From a bacterium YEK0313 (GTDB lineage: Bacteria; Pseudomonadota; Alphaproteobacteria; Rhizobiales; Phreatobacteraceae), in the NCBI GenBank assembly GCA_000751295.2, contig CCMO02000001.1, positions 5,468,029-5,532,028 of the forward strand: DNA of 64,000 bases, written 5' to 3'. Below are positions 1-7,365 of this stretch, piece after piece. Every line of letters starts with the position of its first letter. Within the stretch, counting starts at the first letter, position 1. The translations under genes and the position numbers were made by a program. Under the pieces are notes generated by a model, which saw only the letters and a list, made by a program, of their open reading frames with translations, was not told where the DNA came from and searched no databases.

Positions 1-694
1 CCGACGTATAGACCATCAGGCAGACATCGTCGGGATCGGTCGCCTCGATCGCCCGGTCGAGCTCCAGGGCCGCCTGCGGCTGCGCGGCGAGATAGGCGTC
101 GCCGCGCGCGAGGAAAGCGTCCCAGGCGACAAGGCTCTCGCCGGGATAGCCGCGCAGGCCCTTCATGTCGACCGTGACGATCAGCCCGACCTCGGCCAGG
201 CCCGGCCCGTTGGCCTTGGCGTCGATCACCTTGTCGGTCTGCTCCTGATCGCCGCAGACGACGAGCTTCGCCCCGCAATGGCCGACGATATATTGCAGCT
301 CGGGCCAGGGATTGGTCGGATAGATGCCGACCGGAATGACGCCCAGCATCTCCGCGCCGAGATCGGCATAATACCATTCCGGGCTGTTCTCGGAGGCGAT
401 GGCGATGCGGTCGCCGCGTTTCAGGCCGAACGACATCAGCGCCAGCGCGAAGCGCCGCGCCTGCCGGTCATAATGCGCCCAGTCGTAGCGTTTCCAGACG
501 CCGTGCTCCTTCTCACGCAGGGCGAGCGTCGTGCCTTGCGCCTTCGCATGGCGGCGCAGGAGGCGCGGCAGGGTCGTGTTGCCGGCGCGCAGATGGGCCG
601 GCAGGAACGGATCGTGATCGGCCGGCAAGGCGGCGCGGGCGGCGGTGACGAGCCGCTCGGCGCCATCGGTCGAGATGGTCGTCATCGCGGTCAT
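1..694 (-). CDS. AMP-dependent acyl-CoA synthetase/ligase, N-terminal part (cut by the window edge)
   Basis: First 231 residues of an adenylate-forming (ANL superfamily) ligase, which would activate a carboxylic acid to its acyl-CoA in the cytoplasm. The blocks GDRIAIASENSPEW and GVIPVGIYPTNPWPELQYI are typical of long-chain/aryl acyl-CoA ligases. The reading frame leaves the window inside DVCLMVYTS, the beginning of the P-loop (YTSGTTG). The C-terminal catalytic domain is therefore not visible. The ATG at 694 overlaps the stop of the upstream ABC ATPase gene (ATGA), so it is translationally coupled and last in a FAD oxidase-LivF-LivG-ligase operon as far as the window shows. Acyl-CoA ligases next to Liv-type ATPases are common in uptake systems for aromatic or aliphatic acids. 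The substrate cannot be read from the sequence. Confidence 0.85.
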   Translation of the reverse strand, partial: MTAMTTISTDGAERLVTAARAALPADHDPFLPAHLRAGNTTLPRLLRRHAKAQGTTLALREKEHGVWKRYDWAHYDRQARRFALALMSFGLKRGDRIAIASENSPEWYYADLGAEMLGVIPVGIYPTNPWPELQYIVGHCGAKLVVCGDQEQTDKVIDAKANGPGLAEVGLIVTVDMKGLRGYPGESLVAWDAFLARGDAYLAAQPQAALELDRAIEATDPDDVCLMVYTS

Positions 695-1512
695 CCTGCA
701 AGCCTTTCCGCTGCGGCCGGTCCGGCGTGGAAGGCCCTGCCCGAGCCGAGATAGGCCTCCGCGACGCCGGCATGGCGCTGGATCTCGGCCGGCACGCCCT
801 CGGTCACGCTGCGGCCGAAATTCAGGACGTGGATCCGGTCGGAAATATCCATGACGAGATGCATGTCGTGCTCGATCAAGAGGATGGCGATGCCGAGCTC
901 GTCACGGATGTCGAGGATGAAGCGGGCAATGTCCTCGGTCTCCTCCTGGTTCATGCCGGCGACGATCTCGTCGAGCAGCAGGATCTTCGGCTCGGAGGCG
1001 AGCGCGCGGCCGAGCTCGACGCGCTTCTGCTGGCCATAGGAGAGCGTGCCCACCACCTTGTCGCGGATCGCCTCGATCTCGAGGAACTCGATGATCTCCT
1101 CGACGCGCTGGCGCGCGGCGATCTCCTCCCGGCGGCAGCGGCCGTAATGGAACACCGCGTCCAGCACCGAGGTCTTCATCAGACGATGACGGCCGACGAG
1201 AATGTTCTCCACCACCGTGCCGTGCTTGAACAGGGCGAGGTTCTGGAACGTGCGGCCGATGCCGAGCGTGACGAAATTCCACGGCCTGACGCCGGCAAGG
1301 TCGCGGCCGGCCATGGTGATCCGGCCGCTCGTCACCGGCAGCACGCCCGAGATCAGGTTGAACAGCGTCGTCTTGCCGGCACCGTTCGGCCCGATCACCG
1401 AGAAGATCTCGCCCGGCCGCACGGCGAAGGAGACATCGCTCACCGCAGCGAGGCCGCCGAAGGATTTCGACACGGCGTCGAGCCTCAGGAGGGCATCGGT
1501 CACGACAGCCAC
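691..1512 (-). CDS. livG: Branched-chain amino acid-type ABC transporter ATP-binding protein (LivG-like)
   Basis: ATP-hydrolysing subunit of an HAAT-family importer. Visible are Walker A (GPNGAGKT), the Q-loop region, the signature LSYGQQKR, Walker B (ILLLDEIVAGMN) and the switch histidine (LLIEHDMHLVM). The LivG-specific C-terminal HAGVAEAYLG is present. Length is 273 aa, with a GTG start at 1512. An internal GTG at 1503 forms a GTGA overlap with the stop of the LivF gene and is an equally good start. The partner permeases (LivH/LivM) and binding protein are not in the window and may lie beyond its left edge. The acyl-CoA ligase and FAD oxidoreductase neighbours suggest the cargo is an organic acid rather than an amino acid; that is inference. 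Confidence 0.93.
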   Translation of the reverse strand: MAVVTDALLRLDAVSKSFGGLAAVSDVSFAVRPGEIFSVIGPNGAGKTTLFNLISGVLPVTSGRITMAGRDLAGVRPWNFVTLGIGRTFQNLALFKHGTVVENILVGRHRLMKTSVLDAVFHYGRCRREEIAARQRVEEIIEFLEIEAIRDKVVGTLSYGQQKRVELGRALASEPKILLLDEIVAGMNQEETEDIARFILDIRDELGIAILLIEHDMHLVMDISDRIHVLNFGRSVTEGVPAEIQRHAGVAEAYLGSGRAFHAGPAAAERLAG

Positions 1513-2348
1513 CTCTTGCGTCGCTTGTAGTGCTTCACCTCGCGAAAGCTCCGGCGCGCGCCGCCGCCGGCGAAGCCGAGATAGAATTCCTGCACCTCGG
1601 CATTGCCGGCCAGCCGGTCGGCCGCACCGTCCAGCACGACCCGGCCGTTCTGCAGGATGTAGCCATAATCGGCGACGGCGAGCGCATGGGCGGCGCTCTG
1701 CTCGACCAGCAGGATGGTCATGCCCATCTCCGCGCGGAGCCGCACGATGATCTCGTAGATCTTGTCGATGATGAGCGGCGCGAGGCCGAGTGAGGGCTCG
1801 TCGAGCGCGAGCAGCTTGGGATCCGCCATCAGCGCGCGCCCGACCGCCACCATCTGCTGCTCGCCGCCGGAGAGATAGCCGGCGATCTCGCCGCGCTTTT
1901 CGGCGACACGCGGAAACAGATCGAACACCTGGTCGCGCCGCGCCCGGACCGCCGCGACGGATTGCAGGTAGCCGCCCATGGTCAGGTTTTCGTCCACCGT
2001 CAGATTGGCGAACAGCCGGCGGCCCTCCGGCACCTGGACGAGCCCGGCGCGCACGATGTCCTCAGGCCCGAGCCGATGGAGCGGGCGGCCTGCGAAGCTC
2101 AGCGTGCCCTTCTCGATCTCGCCGTCCTCGACATCGAGCAGGCCGGAAATGGCCTTCAGGATGGTCGACTTGCCGGCGCCGTTCGAGCCGAGCAGCGCGA
2201 CGACCGCGCCGCTCGGCACCTTCAGCGAGACGTCGCGCACCGCCTCGATGGCGCCGTCATAGACGACCTGGAGATTGGTGATCTCCAGCAGCGCGCCAGG
2301 CGCCCCGCTTGCCGCCTGCCCGGCCCCGGTCTGTCCGTCCGCGATCAT
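1500..2348 (-). CDS. livF: Branched-chain amino acid-type ABC transporter ATP-binding protein (LivF-like)
   Basis: Second ATPase of the same importer, 282 aa. Walker A GSNGAGKS, signature YLSGGEQQM and Walker B LLALDEPSLGLAP are typical of LivF. The C-terminal tail runs on in a basic stretch (VKHYKRRKRWLS). The reading frame is open further upstream, but the family N-terminus (LLEITNLQVVYDGAIEAVRDVS) fits the ATG at 2348. That ATG overlaps the stop of the FAD oxidoreductase gene in ATGA form. The gene therefore sits between the oxidoreductase and livG with overlaps on both sides, so the four proteins are probably made together. Confidence 0.93.
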   Translation of the reverse strand: MIADGQTGAGQAASGAPGALLEITNLQVVYDGAIEAVRDVSLKVPSGAVVALLGSNGAGKSTILKAISGLLDVEDGEIEKGTLSFAGRPLHRLGPEDIVRAGLVQVPEGRRLFANLTVDENLTMGGYLQSVAAVRARRDQVFDLFPRVAEKRGEIAGYLSGGEQQMVAVGRALMADPKLLALDEPSLGLAPLIIDKIYEIIVRLRAEMGMTILLVEQSAAHALAVADYGYILQNGRVVLDGAADRLAGNAEVQEFYLGFAGGGARRSFREVKHYKRRKRWLS

Positions 2349-3646
2349 GGCCGCCCGCGCCGCGCGATAATGGCGTCGACGACGAGCTTGGCGGTCTCGG
2401 CACAGGCCTGGGTGCCGCCATTGCCATAGTCCTTCACCGCATCGCCGACGCACCACAGGCCCTCGATGCCGGTCTCCCGCGGCAGGTCGTAGCCGGCGCA
2501 CGAACGCTGCGCCGGCCAGTCGTCGCGCATCACCCTGACGGAGAGCATCTTCACCTTGTCGTCGAAGCCGGGGAACTGGTCGCGCAGGTCCTGATGGGCA
2601 AGCGCCGTCTCGGCTTCCGCGTCGAAATCGCCGAGCGCGGGCACGGGCACGGCATAGGCGACATATTGGTGCCAGCCCGATGGCGCGATCTCCGGGCAGG
2701 TCGCCGTCAGGTTGGCGAGGTTGCACAGGCGGCGCGTCTTGCCGAAGGTGACGATGCCGGGCGCGGCGATGAGCGGTTCGCGCGAGGCGAAGTTGAACAC
2801 GATGTTGGCGGCGGGTTTCAGATCCTCGCGCACCCGGCGCAGATAGTCCGCCGGGAAGGCGGCCTCGCCGGCGAGCGCGACCGTCGCCTTGGGACCGGCA
2901 TTGCTGATCACGATCGACGCCGGAATGCGCAGGCTTTCGCCGTCGCGGCGAATGACGACGGCCCGGGCCGCGCCGTCGGCGACCTCGATCCGCTCGACCG
3001 GCGCATCGAGCCAGACCTCGCCATTGCGCTCGACCGCCCCGGCCAGCGCCTTCCAGGCGCCGATCGTGCCGTCGGGATGAAAGCCGAACTTCTTGAACGC
3101 GCCCTTGGCGGTGAAATAGGTCAGGAAGGCCCGGGCCGGCAGCTCGTCGGCATTGCAGGCGAAGATCGCCGCGCAGAGGTTGCGGAAGATCGCGTGGACC
3201 GTCTCGTTCTTCGTGTAGCCGGACAGCCAGTCCTTGGTCGACAGGCGCCCGTCCGGCAGGCTGCCGGTGCGCGCCTGGGCGAACTGATCGAGGATGCGCG
3301 CGGCCTGCTTGGTCAGCCCGCCGAGCAGGAGCCCCCAGCCGCCCTTGCCGACATCGACCACCTTGCGGTCGAGATAGAAGGCGTTGGCGGGTTTCGGCAT
3401 GCGGATCGGCAGGTCGGCGCCGACAGTGCGGAAGGTCTCCTCGAAGACGCCGTCGAACTCCAGCGCGATGGCGCCGACATTGACCTTGTGGCCGTCGATG
3501 ATCTCGGTCGAGGCGCGTCCGCCGAGCACGTCGCGGGCCTCGACCAAGAGCGTGCGCAGGCCCGCATGGGCCAGGCGCGCGGCGGCGCAGCAGCCGCCGG
3601 CGCCGGCTCCGATCACCACCGCGTCGAATGAAGTCACTGCCTGCAC
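2345..3646 (-). CDS. FAD-dependent oxidoreductase (phytoene desaturase/amine oxidase-like fold)
   Basis: 433-aa flavoprotein. The N-terminal dinucleotide fold VVIGAGAGGCCAAARLAHAG is followed by LLVEARDVLGGRA, the FAD-binding pattern of the phytoene desaturase/monoamine oxidase group. The C-terminal second FAD contact is GLWCVGDAVKDYGNGGTQACAETAKLV. It has no signal peptide. Proteins of this type desaturate or oxidise hydrophobic substrates, and the substrate here is unknown. It is the first gene of the minus-strand operon leading into livF, livG and the acyl-CoA ligase. Its upstream region carries one of the AACCGR-type motifs shared with other genes of the island, so control by the divergent TetR protein (3977-4570) is plausible. 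Confidence 0.8.
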   Translation of the reverse strand: MQAVTSFDAVVIGAGAGGCCAAARLAHAGLRTLLVEARDVLGGRASTEIIDGHKVNVGAIALEFDGVFEETFRTVGADLPIRMPKPANAFYLDRKVVDVGKGGWGLLLGGLTKQAARILDQFAQARTGSLPDGRLSTKDWLSGYTKNETVHAIFRNLCAAIFACNADELPARAFLTYFTAKGAFKKFGFHPDGTIGAWKALAGAVERNGEVWLDAPVERIEVADGAARAVVIRRDGESLRIPASIVISNAGPKATVALAGEAAFPADYLRRVREDLKPAANIVFNFASREPLIAAPGIVTFGKTRRLCNLANLTATCPEIAPSGWHQYVAYAVPVPALGDFDAEAETALAHQDLRDQFPGFDDKVKMLSVRVMRDDWPAQRSCAGYDLPRETGIEGLWCVGDAVKDYGNGGTQACAETAKLVVDAIIARRGRP

Positions 3647-3740
3647 GCCATCCTCCCGAATTGCCGCATGGCTCGGCCCGTATGCGGGCTCCTGGACGAG
3701 AGGCTCCCGCAGGCGCCCTCGTTCTTGGTTGGAACGACCC

Positions 3741-3770
3741 TAATATAACCCGGACAGCCGTTCAATTTAT
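3741..3770 (-). promoter_or_regulatory. Operator-like motif upstream of the FAD oxidoreductase operon
   Basis: AT-rich patch with ACCCGGACAGCCGTTCAATT. Its right part, CCGTTCAATTTATT, is repeated almost exactly and in inverted orientation 150 bp away (CCGTTCAACTTATT, reverse strand of 3911-3930), in front of the divergent TetR gene. Paired sites flanking a TetR gene are the usual arrangement for its operators. Confidence 0.45.
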
Positions 3771-3910
3771 TTCTGCGCATTCACCCGAAAGGCAGAGGGA
3801 CGGCTGGCGCCGATCGGCTGCTGCTATCGCGAAAGGGCGATGCTTTCTGGCGCCGCTGGATGGCATGCCGACGTCCCGCCGCGGCTGCGCACTGCGCCGG
3901 GTTCCATCCT

Positions 3911-3938
3911 TTAATAAGTTGAACGGGCGGTTTGTTCG
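3911..3938 (+). promoter_or_regulatory. Operator-like motif upstream of the TetR gene
   Basis: Read on the minus strand it contains AAACCGCCCGTTCAACTTATT in two pieces (AAACCGC and CCGTTCAACTTATT). It matches the site at 3741-3770 and loosely the AACCGRAY motif found in front of other genes of the island. It lies about 40 bp before the TetR start, suitable for autoregulation. Confidence 0.4.
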
Positions 3939-3976
3939 GGATATGTGACGACAAAGGTCGTCAGGGGCATCGGAGC

Positions 3977-4570
3977 ATGGCGCGCACCCAGTCGGAAAAA
4001 TATCCGGAGATCCGCGACAACATTCTCAAGCAGGCGGCCCGCCTGTTCGCGCAGAAGGGTTATGCCGGCACGACCATCATCGACCTTGCCGAGGCCTGCG
4101 AATCCTCGCGCGGCGCGCTCTACCATTATTTCGAATCGAAGGAGGATATCCTTCTTCATATTCTCGAGGACCACATCAGTGAGCTCGCCGCCAAGCTCGA
4201 GGAAGCGGTCAATGCCCACCAGGATCCGCTGGAACAGTGCCGGGCGGTGATCGACGTCATGGTGCTGGTCAATGCCGACTCGCAGAACGAGCAGGTCATC
4301 CTGCTCAACCACCTCGGCGAGCTGAACGAGGAGCAGCAGCGCTCGATCGTCGCCAAGCAGCGCAAGCTGACCAGCTATTTTTCCGACATCCTGATCCGCA
4401 TCGACAGCCACAACCGGCTGACCCCGCGCAACAAGATGGCCTATACGATGATGCTGTTCGGCATCATCAACTACACCTTCACCTGGTACGACCCGAAGGG
4501 TCCGGTCTCGCCCGCCGACTATTCGAAAATGACCGCGGATCTCTTCATCCGCGGTTTCACCGGCGCCTGA
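3977..4570 (+). CDS. TetR/AcrR family transcriptional regulator
   Basis: 197 aa. The N-terminal helix-turn-helix is clear: ILKQAARLFAQKGYAGTTI, then DLAEACESSRGALYHYFESKEDIL (residues about 16-58). The all-helical ligand domain follows. An earlier in-frame start exists at about 3932, but the ATG at 3977 (MARTQSEKYPEIRDNI) gives the normal TetR N-terminus. The gene diverges from the FAD oxidoreductase/LivFG/acyl-CoA ligase operon, so it most likely represses that operon and responds to an acyl-CoA or its acid. The last 12 codons form the first unit of a 53-bp tandem array that continues past the stop. Confidence 0.9.
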   Translation: MARTQSEKYPEIRDNILKQAARLFAQKGYAGTTIIDLAEACESSRGALYHYFESKEDILLHILEDHISELAAKLEEAVNAHQDPLEQCRAVIDVMVLVNADSQNEQVILLNHLGELNEEQQRSIVAKQRKLTSYFSDILIRIDSHNRLTPRNKMAYTMMLFGIINYTFTWYDPKGPVSPADYSKMTADLFIRGFTGA

Positions 4571-4798
4571 CCAGCCTGGCGGCACCCGCGGATCTCTTGA
4601 TCCGCGGCTTCACCGGCGCCTGACCAGCCTGGCGACACCCGCGGATCTCTTGATCCGCGGCTTCACCGGCGCCTGACCAGCCTGGCGACACCCGCGGATC
4701 TCTTGATCCGCGGCTTCACCGACGTCTGACCGGCCTGGCGGCACCCGCGGGTCTCTGCATCCGCGGCTTCACCGGTCCCTGTTCGCGCCGGCCTGGCC
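4534..4798. repeat. 53-bp tandem repeat, five units, grown from the end of the TetR gene
   Basis: Five units start at 4534, 4587, 4640, 4693 and 4746, exactly 53 bp apart. Units 2 and 3 are identical, unit 1 (inside the TetR gene) and unit 4 differ at a few positions, and unit 5 is degenerate. Unit 5 forms the 3' end of the convergent oxidoreductase gene (stop at 4769). Units 2-4 each hold the hairpin GCGGATC-TCTT-GATCCGC. Because 53 is not a multiple of 3, each copy of the coding tail lies in a different frame. The array fills the whole space between the two convergent stops and may act as a stack of transcript-end hairpins. Confidence 0.93.
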
Positions 4799-5518
4799 GA
4801 CCGCCTTCGGCGCGATTCCCGGCTTCAGGCGCCAGTCGGCGCCGAAATCGTCGCGGTGGTGAAAGGCGAGCGGCGTCGCCGTTTCGAGCCCGTCGAGATG
4901 GCGGCCATAATCCTCCAGCACCTGGTGTCGGCCGGCCGCATCGCGATAGGCCACCGACCAGGCGATGAAGGGCGGCAGGACCTGCATGCCGGCAAAGCGC
5001 AGCACGCCGTTCTGGATCGGCCAGAGAATGATGTCCATGTCGCCGTTGATGCCATCGGCGCCACACATGGAGGGAAAGCAGCCGGTCGAAAAGGCGAGCA
5101 TGGCGCGCCGGCGGCGGCGCCCGCCGCGGTCGTACCATTTACCGCCGCCATAGACGACGCCGTTGACGAAGACACGGTCGATCCAGCCCTTCAGGATCGC
5201 CGGCAGCGAGAACCAGAACAGCGGGAACTGCAGGATCAGGCAGTCGCACCAGAGGAGCTTGTCGAGCTCGTCCCTGATGTCGGCGCTGAGGCCGCCGGTC
5301 GCCACCGCATGGCGCTGCTCGATGTCGTAGCGGATATAGCTGGGATCGCTGGGCGCGGCGAAGTCGCCGGCGCGCGGCACCGGATCGAAATTCATCGCAT
5401 GCAGGTCCGACAGCTGGACCTCGTGGCCGCTCGCCTGCAGCCGCTCCAGCGCAACCGCCCGCATCGCCGCGTTGAACGAGCGCTCTTCCATATGCGCGTA
5501 GACCAGCAGGATCTTCAT
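4769..5518 (-). CDS. NAD(P)H dehydrogenase (quinone)/flavodoxin-fold oxidoreductase
   Basis: 249 aa, NQO1/MdaB-type flavodoxin fold. It starts MKILLVYAHMEERSFNAAM (FMN phosphate-binding loop). It also has DCLILQFPLFWFSLPAILKGWIDRVF, the hallmark of the family (FPLYWFS...KGWIDRV), and a GGKWYD segment. It is expected to reduce quinones or other electrophiles by two electrons using NAD(P)H. The start at 5518 is preceded by GAGG at a good distance; an upstream in-frame ATG gives an atypical N-terminus. The divergent neighbour is an esterase, and each gene has its own copy of an AACCGG motif. The last residues are encoded by the degenerate fifth unit of the 53-bp array. Confidence 0.88.
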   Translation of the reverse strand: MKILLVYAHMEERSFNAAMRAVALERLQASGHEVQLSDLHAMNFDPVPRAGDFAAPSDPSYIRYDIEQRHAVATGGLSADIRDELDKLLWCDCLILQFPLFWFSLPAILKGWIDRVFVNGVVYGGGKWYDRGGRRRRRAMLAFSTGCFPSMCGADGINGDMDIILWPIQNGVLRFAGMQVLPPFIAWSVAYRDAAGRHQVLEDYGRHLDGLETATPLAFHHRDDFGADWRLKPGIAPKAVGQAGANRDR

Positions 5519-5530
5519 CGTGGCCTCAAA

Positions 5531-5560
5531 TAAAAATCCAATTATCCGGTTTTTAATCTG
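5531..5560 (-). promoter_or_regulatory. AACCGG operator-like motif in front of the NAD(P)H oxidoreductase
   Basis: The minus strand reads AAACCGGATAATTGGATTTT. It is nearly the same as the motif 100 bp away in front of the divergent esterase (AAACCGGACGATTGGATTT). It sits just upstream of the ribosome-binding site, where a repressor would block transcription. Confidence 0.5.
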
Positions 5561-5629
5561 AAAAGCCGAGGCGAGCCACTCGGTCAAATGAGGCATGTCG
5601 GATGGCTCGCGTCGCCCGCAAATAACCGA

Positions 5630-5660
5630 TATAAGAAATCCAATCGTCCGGTTTTATTTG
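5630..5660 (+). promoter_or_regulatory. AACCGG operator-like motif in front of the esterase gene
   Basis: The minus strand reads AAAACCGGACGATTGGATTT within an AT-rich island. It is the second copy of the motif at 5531-5560, in the same orientation, and 50-80 bp before the esterase start. The same AACCGRAY core appears at 10025-10052, 11341-11374 and 27296-27323. Confidence 0.5.
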
Positions 5661-5712
5661 ATCGCATCGACTGGACGCCGGAACGACGGCCTGGCACAGG
5701 GAGCATGCGGCG

Positions 5713-6663
5713 ATGACGGCGGAAGCGACACCGGTGGAACGCGTGAAGTCCCGCATCGCCGCAGTCTTCGGCCGCTGGTCACGCGAGACGACGATGGCCG
5801 AGATGCGCGCCGACTACGAGGCCATGCTGGCCGCACCTGCGGTCGAGGCCGGCCGGCCCTTCGCCATCGGCGCCATGCCGGCCGAATGGATCATTGCCGA
5901 AGGCGCCGATCCTGGGCGCGCCATCCTGTTCCTGCATGGCGGCGGCTATCAGATCGGTTCGGTGCGCTCGCATCGCGACCTGATGCGGCGACTGTCGCGC
6001 GCGGCGGGCGCGGCCGTGCTCGGCATCGACTACCGGCTCGCGCCCGAGAACCGGTTCCCGGCCGCGGTCGACGACGGCCTGGCCGCCTATCGCTGGCTGC
6101 TGGAGCAGGGCTTCGCCCCCGGCAGCATTGCGCTTGCCGGCGACTCGGCCGGTGGCGGCCTCGCGGTCGCCGTTCTGCTCAAGGCCCGCGCCGAAGGATT
6201 GGCCCTGCCGGCCGCCGCCGCCCTGTTCTCGCCCTGGACGGACATGGAGGCGAGCGGCGCGACCTACGAGACGCGCGCGGCCGTCGACCCGCTCACCCAG
6301 CGCGACAAGATCCTTCTGATGGCACGCGCCTATCTCGGCCGCGGCGGCGATCCGCGCGATCCGCTCGCCTCCCCCATCCATGCCGATCTCTCAGACTTGC
6401 CCCCGATGCTCATCCATGTCGGCGACCACGAGACGATCCTCGACGATTCCCGCGTCTTCGCCGACCGGGCCCACGCGGCGGGGGTTGCGGTCGAGCTCAC
6501 GGTCTGGGACCGGATGATCCACCAGTTCCAGGTCTTCGCCGGCGACATCCCGGAGGCGCAGGCTTCGATCGAGGCTGCCGGGGCCTTTCTGCACAGCCGG
6601 TTTGCCGCGCCTGGTCAGCAGCCCATGCCGCCGGAAACGCCGAGCGTCTCGCCCGTGACATAG
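5713..6663 (+). CDS. Alpha/beta hydrolase of the hormone-sensitive-lipase family
   Basis: 316 aa carboxylesterase. The oxyanion motif HGGG is at residues 75-78 (LFLHGGGYQIGS). The nucleophile elbow GDSAGG has Ser145. The acid is probably the Asp of HVGDHETILDDS, and the base is the His of WDRMIHQFQVF. No signal peptide, so cytoplasmic. It presumably hydrolyses an ester or lactone in the catabolic island. The 3' end overlaps the convergent SDR gene by 49 bp (6615-6663). It is divergent from the oxidoreductase gene, with an AACCGG motif in the promoter region. Confidence 0.9.
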   Translation: MTAEATPVERVKSRIAAVFGRWSRETTMAEMRADYEAMLAAPAVEAGRPFAIGAMPAEWIIAEGADPGRAILFLHGGGYQIGSVRSHRDLMRRLSRAAGAAVLGIDYRLAPENRFPAAVDDGLAAYRWLLEQGFAPGSIALAGDSAGGGLAVAVLLKARAEGLALPAAAALFSPWTDMEASGATYETRAAVDPLTQRDKILLMARAYLGRGGDPRDPLASPIHADLSDLPPMLIHVGDHETILDDSRVFADRAHAAGVAVELTVWDRMIHQFQVFAGDIPEAQASIEAAGAFLHSRFAAPGQQPMPPETPSVSPVT

Positions 6664-7361
6664 CTCGCCTCGCGCGAGGCGAGGAAGGCGACCGCCGCGG
6701 CGACCTCGTCCGGTTCGCCGAGGCGTCCGAGCAGGGTGGCCCGTTCCATCGCCTCGCGCAGGCCCGCGCCGCCGCCGGCGACCGCCGCGTCCAGCATGGG
6801 CGTGCGGATCGGACCGGGTGCCACGACATTGGCGGTGATGCCGAAGCGGGCATTCTCGCGGGCGATCGATTTCGAGAACGCGATCAGCCCGCCCTTGGCC
6901 GCGGCATAGACGGCGCCGCCCTTCGACCCCTGCCGGCCGGCCTCGGAGGCGATGGTGACGATCCTGCCATAGCCGGCCGCCTGCATCGCCGGCAGCACGG
7001 CATGGGTGCAGGCGAGAGCCGTTTCCAGATTGATCCCGATGAGGCGCCGCCAGTCGGCCGGCCCGGTCCGGGTGAAGAAGGCATGCTGGTCGGCGCCGGC
7101 ATTGTTGACGAGGATGGCGAACGGATCCGCCGTGGCGATCGCCCCGGCGACGGCGTCGAGGTCGGTGAGGTCGAGGACCATGGCGGCCGCGCCGATCTCG
7201 CGGGCGAGCTCTCGCGCTGCCGTGCCATCGCGATCGGCGATGACCACCTGCGCGCCCTCGGCGGCAAGGCGGCGCCCGATCGCCGCGCCGATGCCCCTGG
7301 CACCGCCGGTGACCAGCGCCCGCTGGCCGCGCAGCCGTTCCACGAAGGCCGCGACGGTCAT
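6615..7361 (-). CDS. SDR family NAD(P)-dependent oxidoreductase
   Basis: 248 aa classical short-chain dehydrogenase. Cofactor loop TGGARGIG near residue 19, DLTDLD after beta-4, the NNAG motif (ILVNNAGADQ), catalytic Ser (IVTIASEAG) and YxxxK (YAAAKGG), then the C-terminal PGPIRTPML and ASYVTGETLGVSGGMG. The ATG at 7361 gives the normal N-terminus; the longer open frame upstream is in the hydratase gene. It is last in the operon dioxygenase alpha-beta-hydratase-SDR, 4 bp after the hydratase. A likely role is oxidation of a hydroxyacyl or cis-dihydrodiol intermediate; the substrate is unknown. Confidence 0.9.
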   Translation of the reverse strand: MTVAAFVERLRGQRALVTGGARGIGAAIGRRLAAEGAQVVIADRDGTAARELAREIGAAAMVLDLTDLDAVAGAIATADPFAILVNNAGADQHAFFTRTGPADWRRLIGINLETALACTHAVLPAMQAAGYGRIVTIASEAGRQGSKGGAVYAAAKGGLIAFSKSIARENARFGITANVVAPGPIRTPMLDAAVAGGGAGLREAMERATLLGRLGEPDEVAAAVAFLASREASYVTGETLGVSGGMGC

Positions 7362-7365
7362 CGCG

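Larger units (their letters stand above)
3647..3976. other. Divergent intergenic region between the FAD oxidoreductase operon and tetR
   Basis: 330 bases with no convincing gene. It holds the two outward promoters. Two AT-rich patches, at about 3736-3772 and 3908-3950, stand out from the GC-rich background and carry the operator-like motifs listed separately. Between them I see nothing recognisable. Confidence 0.6.

Noticed and set aside
2349..2726. Extended N-terminus for the LivF gene
   Set aside because: The extra frame overlaps the FAD oxidoreductase gene, is Arg-rich and not conserved. The ATGA overlap at 2348 and the normal family start settle the choice.
4534..4798. CRISPR array
   Set aside because: The repeats are contiguous, with no unique spacers between identical units, and the unit derives from a coding end. 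No cas genes are present.
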